Position numbers and translations under genes: made by a program
Origin: Salinisphaera sp002433465
GTDB taxonomy: Bacteria > Pseudomonadota > Gammaproteobacteria > Nevskiales > Salinisphaeraceae
Direction: 5' to 3'
Assembly: GCF_040361435.1 (NCBI RefSeq)
Contig: NZ_APNL01000016.1
Location: forward strand, 1 to 64,000
DNA length: 64,000 nt
The notes under the pieces: generated by a model
The model's database searches: none
Seen by the model: only the letters and a program-made list of their open reading frames with translations
Told to the model about the DNA's origin: nothing
Shown: one piece after another, positions 7,660 to 17,107 of the stretch
Position numbering within the stretch: position 1 is the stretch's first letter
How the letters are laid out: every line of letters starts with the position of its first letter

Positions 7660-9609
7660 ATGGAACATCATCTTTCTCTGATTCTGATTTCGATCGTCGC
7701 GCTGGGCGTATTCTCGCAGTGGATTGCCTGGTGGCTGCGCATGCCGGCGATCGTGCTGTTTCTGGTCAGCGGCGTACTGGCCGGGCCGGTGTTCGGCGTG
7801 GTCAACCCCACCGAGGATATCGGCGAGGTGCTCTCGCCCATGGTCGGGCTGGCGGTTGCGGTCATCCTGTTCGAGGGCGGGCTGAGCCTGCGCCTGCATG
7901 AATTCAAGGAAGCCGCATCGGGCGTGAAACGGCTGGTGTCGGTCGGCGCCGTGCTGTCCTGGGCCTTGTATACCGCGGCGGCCTACTACATCGGCCAGCT
8001 GTCGATGGCGGTATCGCTTCTTTTCGGCGCGATTCTGATCGTGACCGGGCCCACCGTCATCATTCCCATGCTGCGGCAGGCCGGGCTGAACCGTCGCACG
8101 GCCTCCTATCTGAAGTGGGAAGGCATCATCAACGACCCGATCGGCGCGCTGCTGGCGGTGCTGGTTTTCCAGTATTTCGTGTTTGCCGGCGCCGATGCCG
8201 GGGACGGGGCGCAGGTGTTCGTGGACCTGGGCTGGGCGATCCTGATCTCCTTCGTGCTCGGCGGCGGCGTCGCGCTGGCGCTGGGCTGGGCCTTCAACCA
8301 CACATGGGTGCCTGAGTATCTCAAGGCGCCGCTGACCTTCGCCTTCGTGCTGGTGATCTACGGTGTGGCCAGCGAGTTCTTTGCCGAAGCCGGGCTGCTG
8401 GCCGTGACCGTCATGGGCATGGTCATGGGCAATCTGTCCATCGCCGGCATGGCCGAACTGCGACGATTCAAGGAATACATCACCATTCTGCTGGTCTCGA
8501 CCGTGTTCATCGTGCTCACGGCCGATCTTGACCCCAACGTGCTGCTGCATCTGGACTGGCATGCCGCCGCGCTGGTGTTTGCGGTGCTGTTCGTGGTGCG
8601 CCCGACGGCCATATTCCTGGCCACCGCCTTCACCGACATGAACTGGCGCGACCGTACCCTGGTGGCCTGGATCGCGCCGCGCGGTATCGTCGCCGCGGCC
8701 GTGGCCGGCGTGTTTGGCCCGCGTATGGTTGAAGCCGGCTATGGCGGCGCCGAGCAGCTGTTGCCGCTGATCTTCGCCATCGTGTTCTCGACGGTCATCC
8801 TGCACGGCTTTTCGATCGGGCGCGTATCCCGCTGGCTGCGGTTGTCGGCCGAACCCAACGGCGTGCTCATCGTGGGCGCATCGCCCTGGTCGACGGAGCT
8901 CGCACGCGCGCTCACCAACGAGCTCAATATGCAGGTGTTGCTGGTGGATTCGTCCTGGCACCGCCTGCGCACGGCTCGGCTGGCCGGCGTACGCGTGCTT
9001 TATGGCGAGGTGCTGTCGGACCAGATCCAGCAATCGCTGGAACTCAACGAAATATCCTGCCTGCTCGCGGCGACCAGCAACGACGCCTACAACGCGCTGG
9101 TGTGCTCGCATTTCGTCACCAGCCTCGAGCACGACCGCGTGTTCCAGCTGCCGATGTATGCCGCCGACGAGGACAACGAATCCAAGGTGGTGGCCCGTCC
9201 GCTGCGCGGTCGCCCGGCCTTCCACGAAAATGCGCAGTACGAAGAGCTGTGGCGCAAGCATTTCCAGAGCTGGCAGTTCTACAAGACACGCCTGACCGAG
9301 GGTTATACGCGCGAGGATTTCCGTCGCGACTGCCCGCCCGATGCCGTGATCATAGCCACGCTCTTTGCCGACAACACCGTGCTGTTCCATGCCGCCGGCG
9401 CCACGCCGCGTCCGGAAGAGGGCGATACGGTGATCTACTACGCGCCCAAGAAGAGTGCGACTGAACGCCGCCGTGCCCGCGCCGAGCGCGCGGAAGCGGT
9501 AAGCGAACGCGCAGCGGCCGCTCAACTGTCGGCCGACGACTCGCAGGCGCCCGAGGGCGGCCCGGCGGGCAGCGGCGCGCAGCGTAACGAAAGCTCCGAC
9601 CCCACTTAA
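7660..9609 (+). CDS. Sodium/proton antiporter (NhaP/CPA1 type) with TrkA-N domain
   Basis: The 649-residue protein has about 12 hydrophobic segments in residues 1–395, with the CPA1-type core (VILFEGGLSL, GPTVIIPML, EGIINDPIGALLAV, WIAPRGIVAAA). A soluble TrkA-N/RCK-like nucleotide-binding domain follows at about 401–520 (NGVLIVGASPWSTELARAL). The last ~50 residues are an Arg/Ala/Glu-rich tail. It should exchange external protons for cytoplasmic Na+ or K+, gated by NAD(H) or another nucleotide. This is plausible for a salt-adapted cell. Confidence 0.87.
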   Translation: MEHHLSLILISIVALGVFSQWIAWWLRMPAIVLFLVSGVLAGPVFGVVNPTEDIGEVLSPMVGLAVAVILFEGGLSLRLHEFKEAASGVKRLVSVGAVLSWALYTAAAYYIGQLSMAVSLLFGAILIVTGPTVIIPMLRQAGLNRRTASYLKWEGIINDPIGALLAVLVFQYFVFAGADAGDGAQVFVDLGWAILISFVLGGGVALALGWAFNHTWVPEYLKAPLTFAFVLVIYGVASEFFAEAGLLAVTVMGMVMGNLSIAGMAELRRFKEYITILLVSTVFIVLTADLDPNVLLHLDWHAAALVFAVLFVVRPTAIFLATAFTDMNWRDRTLVAWIAPRGIVAAAVAGVFGPRMVEAGYGGAEQLLPLIFAIVFSTVILHGFSIGRVSRWLRLSAEPNGVLIVGASPWSTELARALTNELNMQVLLVDSSWHRLRTARLAGVRVLYGEVLSDQIQQSLELNEISCLLAATSNDAYNALVCSHFVTSLEHDRVFQLPMYAADEDNESKVVARPLRGRPAFHENAQYEELWRKHFQSWQFYKTRLTEGYTREDFRRDCPPDAVIIATLFADNTVLFHAAGATPRPEEGDTVIYYAPKKSATERRRARAERAEAVSERAAAAQLSADDSQAPEGGPAGSGAQRNESSDPT

Positions 9610-9628
9610 CCAATCGCGACAGGATTTC

Positions 9629-10270
9629 ATGCTCGAATGGCCCCAAGCCGGCGATAGCGCCAGCGGACAGATCGACGGCCCGGCCGGCGAACTGCAGATC
9701 GATATCGACATGCCGGAAGACACCCCTCGCGGTGTCGCGGTGATATGCCACCCGCATCCGCAGCACGGCGGCACCAAGGACAACAAGGTGGTATTCATGA
9801 TCGCCCGGGCGGCCGTCATGGCCGGGCTGGCCGCGGTGCGGTTCAACTTCCGCGGCGTGGGCGAAAGCCAGGGCAGCTACGACGAGGGCGTGGGCGAGGT
9901 CGACGATGCCCAGGCCGTTCGCGACTGGGCGCTCGATGCCTCCGGCCTGCCGCTCGCCGCGCTGTGCGGCTTTTCCTTCGGCTCGGCGGTGGCACTGCGC
10001 CTGGCCGATCGTGAGGCGCCGCCCAAGCTGGTTACGGTGGGTTTTCCCAGCAGCTATTTCGATAAGGCACCGCCGCGACCCTCGAGTGAATGGCTCGCGG
10101 TCTTCGGCGACGCCGACGATGTCATCGATGTCGATACCTCCATCGCCGCCGTGCGCGAACTCGAGCCGGCTGTCGATGTCCAGATTCTCGAAGGCGCCGG
10201 CCACTTTCTGCATGGCCGGCTCACGGACCTGAGAAAGCGCGTGGTCGCGCATTTGACCGAGAGTGACTGA
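9629..10270 (+). CDS. Alpha/beta hydrolase (CocE/NonD-like serine hydrolase)
   Basis: This 213-residue single-domain hydrolase has the nucleophile elbow GFSFGS, an acid in FGDADDVID and a catalytic histidine in GAGHFLHG, so the Ser–Asp–His triad is complete. The N-terminal HPHPQHGGTKDNKV and FNFRGVGESQGSYDEG are typical of the small COG2945-like hydrolases common in proteobacteria. Substrate is unknown. The stop overlaps the start of the next gene (TGATG), suggesting translational coupling with the TerB-like protein. Confidence 0.82.
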   Translation: MLEWPQAGDSASGQIDGPAGELQIDIDMPEDTPRGVAVICHPHPQHGGTKDNKVVFMIARAAVMAGLAAVRFNFRGVGESQGSYDEGVGEVDDAQAVRDWALDASGLPLAALCGFSFGSAVALRLADREAPPKLVTVGFPSSYFDKAPPRPSSEWLAVFGDADDVIDVDTSIAAVRELEPAVDVQILEGAGHFLHGRLTDLRKRVVAHLTESD

Positions 10271-10716
10271 TGGGATTGTTTGAACGGTTGAGCCAGGCGC
10301 TCAACCCACAGGTGGACGAGCCGCGCGACGTCGAGCGCGCCCAGCGCATCGCGGCGGCGGTGCTGCTGCTGGAAATGGCCCATGCCGATCATCGTCACGA
10401 CGATGCCGAATACGCCGAGATACGGCGGCAGCTACAGGGCCACTTCGGACTCGACGCGGCCGAAACCGAAGAGCTGATTTCCGACGCTGCGCCCCGGGCC
10501 GAACAGTCGGTATCGCTCTATAAATACCTCAAGACGCTCAACGACGGCCTGAGCGAGGGCGAAAAGCGCCAGGTCATGGAAATGCTGTGGCGGGTGGCGT
10601 ATGCCGACCACCATATCGATGCCCATGAAGAGCATCTGCTGCGCGAACTCTCGGAGCTGCTCTACCTGCCGCACGAACAGTTCATACGGGCCAAGCTCGC
10701 CGTCCTCGGCGAATGA
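10270..10716 (+). CDS. TerB-family (tellurite resistance-like) protein
   Basis: This 148-residue helical protein contains two acidic, His-rich repeats: EMAHADHRHDDAEYAEI near residues 35–51 and VAYADHHIDAHEEHLLREL near 116–134. This A-D-x-x-x-D-x-x-E pattern is the TerB metal-binding signature. Family members are cytoplasmic and bind divalent metal; most have no established role in tellurite resistance. It is translationally coupled to the upstream hydrolase. Confidence 0.78.
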   Translation: MGLFERLSQALNPQVDEPRDVERAQRIAAAVLLLEMAHADHRHDDAEYAEIRRQLQGHFGLDAAETEELISDAAPRAEQSVSLYKYLKTLNDGLSEGEKRQVMEMLWRVAYADHHIDAHEEHLLRELSELLYLPHEQFIRAKLAVLGE

Positions 10717-10749
10717 GCAGTGCGACCATCGCGGGGCGGGCGCGTATAG

Positions 10750-11178
10750 CTAGCGCGTATAGAACGTCTGATTGAAGCGCACCGGAACCGTGGCCCGGCC
10801 GTCGGCGGCACGCACGTTCAGGTCGAAGGTGAGCGTCTGCTCGTCGTCGATCGCCACCGGCGCCAGTGAATACACGCTGCCCGCGCTTTCCACGCGCTTG
10901 AAGGTCAGCGTCTTGCGTTCGCCCATGAGCGAGCGGGCCGTGCCGGTCACGTTGGCGGGCACGGCGTTCAGGGGCGCGTCGGCGGTTGGCTTTTGCAGCG
11001 TGATCATCACGATGGCCGTGTCGCCGGCACGCTCTATACCGTTGGCCTTGGCCACGGCCTGCGGGATCTGCAGGCTGTTCACCGCGCTGTAGTGCACGAC
11101 GTAGTCGCCGCTGTTGATGCTGCCGCCGGCCAAGGCGGGCATTGTGAACAGCAGGGCCAGAATCGCGAATGCGATCAG
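10750..11178 (-). CDS. DUF4426 secreted protein downstream of metW
   Basis: The mature part (AGGSINSGDYVVHYSAVNSL to the end, RFNQTFYTR) matches the DUF4426 family, which often follows metX–metW in pseudomonads and relatives. A hydrophobic signal (IAFAILALLFTMPALAGG) precedes it. No ATG or GTG sits right before the signal. The nearest in-frame ATG is at 11313, deep inside metW. A CTG at 11178 overlaps the metW stop as CTGA, so I use it provisionally, though the signal then lacks its usual basic residues. Function is unknown and export to the periplasm is likely. Confidence 0.7.
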   Translation of the reverse strand: MIAFAILALLFTMPALAGGSINSGDYVVHYSAVNSLQIPQAVAKANGIERAGDTAIVMITLQKPTADAPLNAVPANVTGTARSLMGERKTLTFKRVESAGSVYSLAPVAIDDEQTLTFDLNVRAADGRATVPVRFNQTFYTR

Positions 11179-11810
11179 GCCGTGTCGTGATGGCGCAGCT
11201 GATACAGGGCGATTTCGCCGAGCAGATTGGGGAAGGTGCGCATGCCGATGTTGCTGCGATGCGCGTGATTGACCACGTGCCTGCGCACGATGTCCACCTG
11301 TTTTTGCCGACATAAGGTTTCGAAATCCCGCACGGTGCAAAGATGGATGTTCGGGGTGTCGTACCACCGGTTCGGCAGTGAGCCGGAGACCGGCATCAGC
11401 CCGCGCAGGCCAAGCGAGATGCGTGGCTTCCAGTGGCCGAAGTTGGGAAAGGTCACGATCGAGTCGCGGCCGATTCGAAGCATTTCGTCGATGAGCTCGT
11501 CGGGGCGCCGTACTTCCTGCAGCGCGCTGCTCATGACCACGAAGTCGAAGCTGTTGTCTTCGAATTGTTCCAGGCCGGCGTCGAGATCGAGCTGGAGCAC
11601 GTTCACGCCCGCCGCCACGCATTCGATGACGTTGTCGGCATCGATCTCCAGGCCGTAGCCGCTGACCTGCTTGTGGGCCTGCAGATGGGCCAGCAGCGCG
11701 CCGTCGCCGCAGCCGAGGTCCAGCACCCGAGCGCCGGGGGTGATCCAGTTCGAAATCAGGGCCAGATCGTCGCGCAGGCCGTCGTGGCTGTGGGTGGTCT
11801 GTGTGTTCAT
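11175..11810 (-). CDS. metW: Methionine biosynthesis protein MetW
   Basis: This 211-residue methyltransferase-fold protein has SAM motif I VLDLGCGDGALL at 29–40 and the MetW-specific end region with GFRNL/NIGMRTFPNLLGE. MetW works with MetX in methionine synthesis, probably stimulating homoserine acylation. The gene begins inside the end of metX (overlap 11807–11810, ATGA), the standard metXW arrangement. Confidence 0.93.
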   Translation of the reverse strand: MNTQTTHSHDGLRDDLALISNWITPGARVLDLGCGDGALLAHLQAHKQVSGYGLEIDADNVIECVAAGVNVLQLDLDAGLEQFEDNSFDFVVMSSALQEVRRPDELIDEMLRIGRDSIVTFPNFGHWKPRISLGLRGLMPVSGSLPNRWYDTPNIHLCTVRDFETLCRQKQVDIVRRHVVNHAHRSNIGMRTFPNLLGEIALYQLRHHDTA

Positions 11811-12958
11811 GCGCCGATCTCGACCGCCGCGCGGTTCAGATAGGCCCGCAGCGTGTTCACGTAGTGGGGCATGGTCAGCAGAAAGTCGTCGTGGCCGAGG
11901 TCGGAGGTGACTTCGGCATAGGAGACCTGCTTGCCGGCGTCCACCAGCGCGTCCACGATCTCGCGCGATCGCGCGGGGGCAAAGCGCCAGTCCGAGGTGA
12001 AGGAGATCACCATGAAGCGGGCGGTGACCGGGGCGAAGGCCTTGGCCAGATCGCCGCCGTGGGCATGGGCCGGATCGAAATAATCCAGCGCCTTGGTCAT
12101 CAGCAGATAGGTGTTGGCATCGAACCGATCCACGAACGACGCCCCCTGGTAGCGCAGATAGGATTCCACCTGGAATTCCACGTCGAAGCCATAGGAAATA
12201 CGCCCGTCGCGCAGATCGCGGCCGAACTTGGCGCGCATGGCCTCATCGGAGAGATAGGTGATGTGGCCGAGCATGCGCGCCAGCATCAGCCCGCGCCGGG
12301 GCACGACGTCGTGCTCGTAGTAGCGCCCGCCGTGGAATTCCGGATCGGTGACGATGGCCTGGCGCGCGATTTCGTTAAAGGCGATGTTCTGGGCGGAGAG
12401 CTTGGGCGCGGCGGCGATGACCACGGCATGGCGCAGCCGGTCCGGGAAGTCAATCGACCACTGCATGACCTGCATACCGCCCAGACTGCCGCCGATCACC
12501 GCATTCCACTGCTCGATGCCCAGCGCGTCACGCAGGATGTCCTGCGAACGTACCCAGTCGCCGACCGTGACCACGGGGAAATCCGGCCCGTAGTGGCGCC
12601 CGGTTTCCGGATGCGCGCTATGAGGCCCGGTGGAGCCGTTGTAGCCGCCCAGGTTGGCCGGGCAGACGACGAAGAAGCGATCGGTATCGATCATCTTGCC
12701 GGGGCCGATGCATTTGTCCCACCAGCCGGGCTTGGGATCGTCCTCGCTGTGATAGCCCGCTGCGTGGTGGTTGCCCGACAGCGCGTGGCAGATCAGCACC
12801 GCGTTCGAGGCATCGGCGTTGAGCCTGCCGTAGGTCTCGTAGACGAGATCGAACTGCGAAAGCTGCTTGCCGCAGTCCAGCGGCATCGGGCCGTCGACAT
12901 GCAGGGTCTGGGGCTCGACCAGGCCGACCGAGCCGGGGAAATCCGCGTGCGTGGTCAT
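11807..12958 (-). CDS. metX: Homoserine O-acyltransferase MetX
   Basis: The 383-residue alpha/beta-hydrolase-fold enzyme acylates homoserine at the first committed step of methionine synthesis. The nucleophile is S158 in GGSLGGMQ; the triad acid lies in SFTSDWRFAP and the histidine in DLGHDDFLL. Other family marks are CHALSGNHHAAG and NLGGYNGSTGP. MetX enzymes of gammaproteobacteria may use succinyl-CoA rather than acetyl-CoA, and the acyl donor cannot be settled by eye. It forms an overlapping pair with metW in the order yggT–metX–metW–DUF4426. Confidence 0.93.
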   Translation of the reverse strand: MTTHADFPGSVGLVEPQTLHVDGPMPLDCGKQLSQFDLVYETYGRLNADASNAVLICHALSGNHHAAGYHSEDDPKPGWWDKCIGPGKMIDTDRFFVVCPANLGGYNGSTGPHSAHPETGRHYGPDFPVVTVGDWVRSQDILRDALGIEQWNAVIGGSLGGMQVMQWSIDFPDRLRHAVVIAAAPKLSAQNIAFNEIARQAIVTDPEFHGGRYYEHDVVPRRGLMLARMLGHITYLSDEAMRAKFGRDLRDGRISYGFDVEFQVESYLRYQGASFVDRFDANTYLLMTKALDYFDPAHAHGGDLAKAFAPVTARFMVISFTSDWRFAPARSREIVDALVDAGKQVSYAEVTSDLGHDDFLLTMPHYVNTLRAYLNRAAVEIGA

Positions 12959-12962
12959 ATCG

Positions 12963-13526
12963 CTAACGGAACAGGCCCGGCAGCGGCAACAGGCGGCTGA
13001 TGACCTGCAGGCCGATGATGACCACCAGCGGCGACAGGTCCAGCCCGCCCACCGCGGGTATGAGATTGCGCACCGGACGCAGCAGCGGCTCGTTGATGGT
13101 CCACAGAATCGCGGTGGCCGGCGAATGCTGCCCGGGCGATATCCACGACATCAGCGCCTGAATGAGGATGGTGAAGAAGTAGAAGTTGCACAGCAGTACC
13201 GCGGCCTTGAGCACCGCCCACCATAGCGCCAGCACCGGTTGGGCACCGTACTGGGGCGCGGCCAGGGCCAGATCGATCTCGATGTTGATGAAGCAGAGGA
13301 TGACCGCGAACACGAGCGCTGGAATATCCAGATTGCGCCAGCGCGGGATCACCTTGCCGAGAAGGCCCACGGGCATGCGCGTGGCCTGCCATACGAACTG
13401 CGAGATGGGGTTGCGAAAATCGGCATGCACCCACTGCAGCAGCACGCGCATGAGCACCACCACGATATACAGCGCAAAGACCGTATCGATGAGGAAAAGC
13501 AGGGCATCGTTGGCGTTGTTGAGCAT
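12963..13526 (-). CDS. yggT: YggT family membrane protein
   Basis: The 187-residue inner-membrane protein consists of two YggT-type hydrophobic repeats, each with paired helices and the signature around NPISQFVWQATRMPVG (near residues 39–54) and its counterpart INEPLLRPVRNLIP (near 144–157). YggT proteins are linked to osmotic tolerance and membrane integrity in some bacteria. The gene sits between proC and metX, the arrangement known from pseudomonads. Confidence 0.9.
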   Translation of the reverse strand: MLNNANDALLFLIDTVFALYIVVVLMRVLLQWVHADFRNPISQFVWQATRMPVGLLGKVIPRWRNLDIPALVFAVILCFINIEIDLALAAPQYGAQPVLALWWAVLKAAVLLCNFYFFTILIQALMSWISPGQHSPATAILWTINEPLLRPVRNLIPAVGGLDLSPLVVIIGLQVISRLLPLPGLFR

Positions 13527-13531
13527 GGGGT

Positions 13532-14356
13532 CTACTTATCGAGCAGTTTGGTGGCAAGGCTGTCGGCCCGGCCCGCGGCCGCCTGCATGGCGCGGGCGAC
13601 GAGGGCGTTCAGGTCGCCGGCGGCATATTGTTCCAGCGCGGCCGCCGTGGTGCCGCCCGGCGAGGTGACTTTCTCGCGCAGGGTGGCCGGGTCGTCGCCG
13701 GATTCGATGGCCATGCGTGCAGCGCCGAGCGCGGTATGCAGTACCAGCTCGCGCGCGGCGGCTTCGTCCAGACCGAGTTCGACCGCGCCGGCCTGCATGG
13801 CTTCCATGAAGGCAAAGAAATAAGCCGGGCCGCTGCCGGAGGTCGCGGTGACCGCATCCAGCAGCGATTCCTCGGCCACCCAGGCCGTCATGCCGGCCGT
13901 TTCGAGAATGCTGTCGGCCAGGCTGCGCTGGGCATCGGTTACGCCGTCGTCGGCATACAGGCCGGTGGCGCCGGCGCCGATCAGCGAGGGGGTATTCGGC
14001 ATGCAGCGCACATAGGCATGGTCTGCGCCCAGCCACTGGCGAAACGCGGCGATCGGTACGCCGGCCGCGATCGATACCACCAACGGCTTGCGATCGCCCA
14101 GTGGTTCGACCAGGCCTTCGCACACCTCGCGCATCATCTGCGGCTTGACCGCGAGCACGATCACATCGGCGTCCAGGCTCTCGGAATCCGCACTGGATGC
14201 CACGTTGACGCCGTAGTCTGCGCGCAGCTTTTGTGCCTTGGTATCGTCGGGTTCGATCACGGTGATGCGCTCGCCCGACCAGTCGGCATGGCGCAGGCCG
14301 CTGATCAGGCTGGTGGCCATATTGCCGCCGCCCACGAAAACGATGCTGGTGTTCAT
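13532..14356 (-). CDS. proC: Pyrroline-5-carboxylate reductase
   Basis: This 274-residue enzyme performs the last step of proline synthesis, reducing pyrroline-5-carboxylate with NAD(P)H. The Rossmann motif VGGGNMATSLI lies at residues 8–18, and the P5CR signature SGSGPAYFFAFMEAM with the helical C-terminal dimer domain follows at ~165–270. It heads the run towards yggT and metXW, only six bases before yggT. Proline is also an osmoprotectant, which fits the PutP transporter at the other end of the window. Confidence 0.94.
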   Translation of the reverse strand: MNTSIVFVGGGNMATSLISGLRHADWSGERITVIEPDDTKAQKLRADYGVNVASSADSESLDADVIVLAVKPQMMREVCEGLVEPLGDRKPLVVSIAAGVPIAAFRQWLGADHAYVRCMPNTPSLIGAGATGLYADDGVTDAQRSLADSILETAGMTAWVAEESLLDAVTATSGSGPAYFFAFMEAMQAGAVELGLDEAAARELVLHTALGAARMAIESGDDPATLREKVTSPGGTTAAALEQYAAGDLNALVARAMQAAAGRADSLATKLLDK

Positions 14357-14501
14357 TTCGACCCCGGTCGATTAACTGGCCGCATGATACGCGATGGCCC
14401 ACGCCTGTCGCGACCCGCCGCCCACCGGAAAGGGCATCGCCGCGATGGTCTGCAAGCACGCAAGGGTTTAGCATTACGGCTTGTTCTAATCCTTGCGATC
14501 C

Positions 14502-16079
14502 ATGACCAGCAGCCTGAAACAGACCGCCGAATCATCGTCCGCGCCGGCCGTCGATATCGGCGATGCCGATTATCTCAAGCGCATCAATACCGCGCGTGTC
14601 TACGATGTGGCCATCGAGTCGCCATTGATGCAGGCCAATCAGCTCAGCGCGCGTATCGGCAACGCCGTTTATCTCAAGCGCGAGGACCTGCAGCCGGTTC
14701 ACTCGTTCAAGCTGCGCGGCGCCTATAACAAGATTTCCCAGCTCACGCCGGAAGAGCGCGAACGGGGCGTGATCTGTGCTTCGGCCGGCAACCATGCCCA
14801 GGGCGTGGCTCTTTCGGGGCGCAACATGGGCATTCGGGCGGTGATCGTCATGCCGCGCACCACGCCAGAGATCAAGGTGCGTGCCGTGGCCGGCTTCGGC
14901 GGCGAGATCGTGCTCCATGGCGACAGCTACGACGAAGCGGCCGCCCATGCCGCCGAGCTGCAGGCCCGCGACGGACTGGTCTATATCCACCCCTACGACG
15001 ATCCGGACGTCATCGCCGGGCAGGGCACGATCGGCATGGAGATCGTGCGCCAGCACCCGCAGGATATTCATGCGGTGTTTGTCTGCGTGGGTGGCGGCGG
15101 CCTGCTGGCCGGCGTGGCGGCCTATATCAAGAGCGTGCGCCCGGATATCCGCGTGATCGGCGTTGAGCCCGAGGACGCGGCCAGCATGGGTGCGGCCCTG
15201 GCGGCCGGCGAACGCGTGGCGCTGCCCGAAGTCGGGCTGTTTGCCGACGGCGTGGCGGTCAAGCAGGCCGGCAAGGAGACTTTCCGCCTGTGCAGCAAGC
15301 ATGTCGACGCGATGATGACGGTCAGCGTCGACGAAATCTGTGCCGCGGTGCGCGATATCTATGAAGACACGCGCGCGCTGGCCGAACCGGCCGGCGCACT
15401 GGCGGTTGCGGGCGCCAAGAAATACGTCGCCGAAACCGGCATCGAAAACCAGGATCTGGTCGCCATCACCTCCGGGGCCAACGTCAACTTCGACCGGCTG
15501 AGCTATATCGCCGAGCGAGCCGAACTCGGCGAGCGCCGCGAAGCACTGCTGGCGGTCACCATCCCGGAGCGGCCCGGCTCGTTTCGCGAGTTCTGCATGC
15601 GCATCGGCGATCGCTCGATCAGCGAATTCAGCTATCGCTATGCCGACGCCCAGCGCGCCCAGGTTTTCTGTGGGGTGAAGCTGACCAACGGTGTCGCCGA
15701 GCGCGATGCCTTGATCGCCGACCTCGAAGCCGACGGCTATGAAGTCGTCGACATGAGCCGCAACGAAATGGCCAAGCTGCATGTGCGTCATATGGTCGGC
15801 GGCCGGGCCCGCGGTGCCGGTGACGAAGTACTGTTTCGGGTTGAGTTCCCCGAGCGCCCCGGCGCGCTGCTGAAATTCCTCAACAGTGTGGGCGATCGCT
15901 GGAACATCTCGCTGTTTCATTATCGCAACCACGGCCATGCCCACGGGCTGGTCCTGGTGGGCATGCAGGTCGCCCCCGATCAGCAGGCCGACTGCCGGGC
16001 CGCGCTGGATGCGCTCGGCTACGACTATGCCGAAGAAAGCCAGAACCCGGCCTACCAGCTGTTTCTGCACTCGCACTGA
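14502..16079 (+). CDS. ilvA: Threonine ammonia-lyase, biosynthetic (IlvA)
   Basis: This PLP enzyme converts threonine to 2-oxobutanoate for isoleucine synthesis. Of 525 residues, the catalytic half holds the Schiff-base lysine K70 in HSFKLRGAY and the phosphate-binding loop VGGGGLLAG. The second half carries two ACT-like regulatory domains (about 345–415 and 430–520, each beginning with an ERPG motif), as in the isoleucine-inhibited form. A TTG at 14493 would extend the frame by three codons, but the ATG at 14502 fits the family better. Confidence 0.94.
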   Translation: MTSSLKQTAESSSAPAVDIGDADYLKRINTARVYDVAIESPLMQANQLSARIGNAVYLKREDLQPVHSFKLRGAYNKISQLTPEERERGVICASAGNHAQGVALSGRNMGIRAVIVMPRTTPEIKVRAVAGFGGEIVLHGDSYDEAAAHAAELQARDGLVYIHPYDDPDVIAGQGTIGMEIVRQHPQDIHAVFVCVGGGGLLAGVAAYIKSVRPDIRVIGVEPEDAASMGAALAAGERVALPEVGLFADGVAVKQAGKETFRLCSKHVDAMMTVSVDEICAAVRDIYEDTRALAEPAGALAVAGAKKYVAETGIENQDLVAITSGANVNFDRLSYIAERAELGERREALLAVTIPERPGSFREFCMRIGDRSISEFSYRYADAQRAQVFCGVKLTNGVAERDALIADLEADGYEVVDMSRNEMAKLHVRHMVGGRARGAGDEVLFRVEFPERPGALLKFLNSVGDRWNISLFHYRNHGHAHGLVLVGMQVAPDQQADCRAALDALGYDYAEESQNPAYQLFLHSH

Positions 16080-16138
16080 TCGATCGTTGAAGCCGTCGCC
16101 CTCGCGGCGGCGGCCGTCTGCTTCTCAGGGAATACGCC

Positions 16139-17107
16139 ATGGCCTCGGGTTCGAAAACCGTCATCATCGCCGCGCTCACCGGTAATCTGCTGATTGCGGT
16201 GACCAAGTTCATTGCTGCCGCGTTCACCGGCAGTGCCGCGATGATGGCCGAAGGCATCCACTCCACCGTGGATACCGGCAATCAGGGGCTATTGCTCTAT
16301 GGTATGAAGCGGGCCAAACGGCCGGCCGATGCCAAATTTCCCTTCGGCTACGGCAAGGAGATCTATTTCTGGAGCTTCATGGTCGCGGTGCTCATCTTCG
16401 CGGTGGGTTCCGGCATTTCGATCTATGAAGGCGTGAATCGACTGCTGCACCCGCACCCCGTTGAAAGCCCGATGATCAACTACGTCGTGCTGGGGCTGGC
16501 GATGCTCTTCGAAGGCGCGGCCTGGTTTGTCGCGGCCAAGGAATTCAATCGCCTGAAGGGCAAATGGGGCGTGTTCGAGGCCGTGCGTCGCGGCAAGGAT
16601 CCGGCCACGTTCCTGGTCTTGTTCGAAGACAGCGCGGCCATGCTCGGCCTGGTGATTGCCTTTGCCGCGCTGCTGGCCGGCCAGCTGACCGGTATCGAGA
16701 TCTTCGACGGCATCGCCTCGATCTGTATCGGCATCATCCTCGCCATCACTGCCGTGTGGCTCGCGATCGAAACCAAGGGGCTGCTTATTGGCGAGGCGGC
16801 CAACCAGCATGTGGTGCGCGATATTCGCGAGGTCGTGTCCGGCTATGAATCGGTCGCGAAGACCAACGAAGTGCTGACCATGCACGTCGGCCCCAACTTC
16901 ATTCTGGTGAATATTAGTGTGAGGTTTGCAAAGGGCCTGAGTGGCGAACAGATCCAGAACGAGATCGAACGCATGGACAGCGATATCAAAAAACGCTGCG
17001 AGAACGTCAAACGCATCTTCATCGAAGCCGAACGCTCGGCGGACCGGCCTGCGACAGCCAGCGACCAGGGCGGGGAGGGCACCACTTCGCCCAAGCCGGC
17101 TGAATGA
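16139..17107 (+). CDS. Cation diffusion facilitator family metal transporter
   Basis: The 322-residue protein has about six membrane segments in its first ~210 residues and a cytoplasmic C-terminal domain. The zinc-site-like motif HSTVDTGNQ lies in helix 2 (near residues 41–49), where typical CDF proteins have HxxxD. It should export Zn(II), Fe(II) or another divalent ion by proton exchange. Its stop overlaps the next gene by four bases. Confidence 0.85.
   Translation: MASGSKTVIIAALTGNLLIAVTKFIAAAFTGSAAMMAEGIHSTVDTGNQGLLLYGMKRAKRPADAKFPFGYGKEIYFWSFMVAVLIFAVGSGISIYEGVNRLLHPHPVESPMINYVVLGLAMLFEGAAWFVAAKEFNRLKGKWGVFEAVRRGKDPATFLVLFEDSAAMLGLVIAFAALLAGQLTGIEIFDGIASICIGIILAITAVWLAIETKGLLIGEAANQHVVRDIREVVSGYESVAKTNEVLTMHVGPNFILVNISVRFAKGLSGEQIQNEIERMDSDIKKRCENVKRIFIEAERSADRPATASDQGGEGTTSPKPAE

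Noticed and set aside
7657..9846. Very long minus-strand open frame (over 700 codons) opposite the NhaP-type antiporter
   Set aside because: It is low-complexity, rich in His, Gln, Arg and Gly, and resembles no protein family. High GC removes stop codons opposite a real gene; the plus-strand antiporter has clear motifs.
14532..16076. Long minus-strand open frame across ilvA
   Set aside because: It mirrors the ilvA codons almost exactly, has no family motifs, and ilvA is certain on the plus strand.
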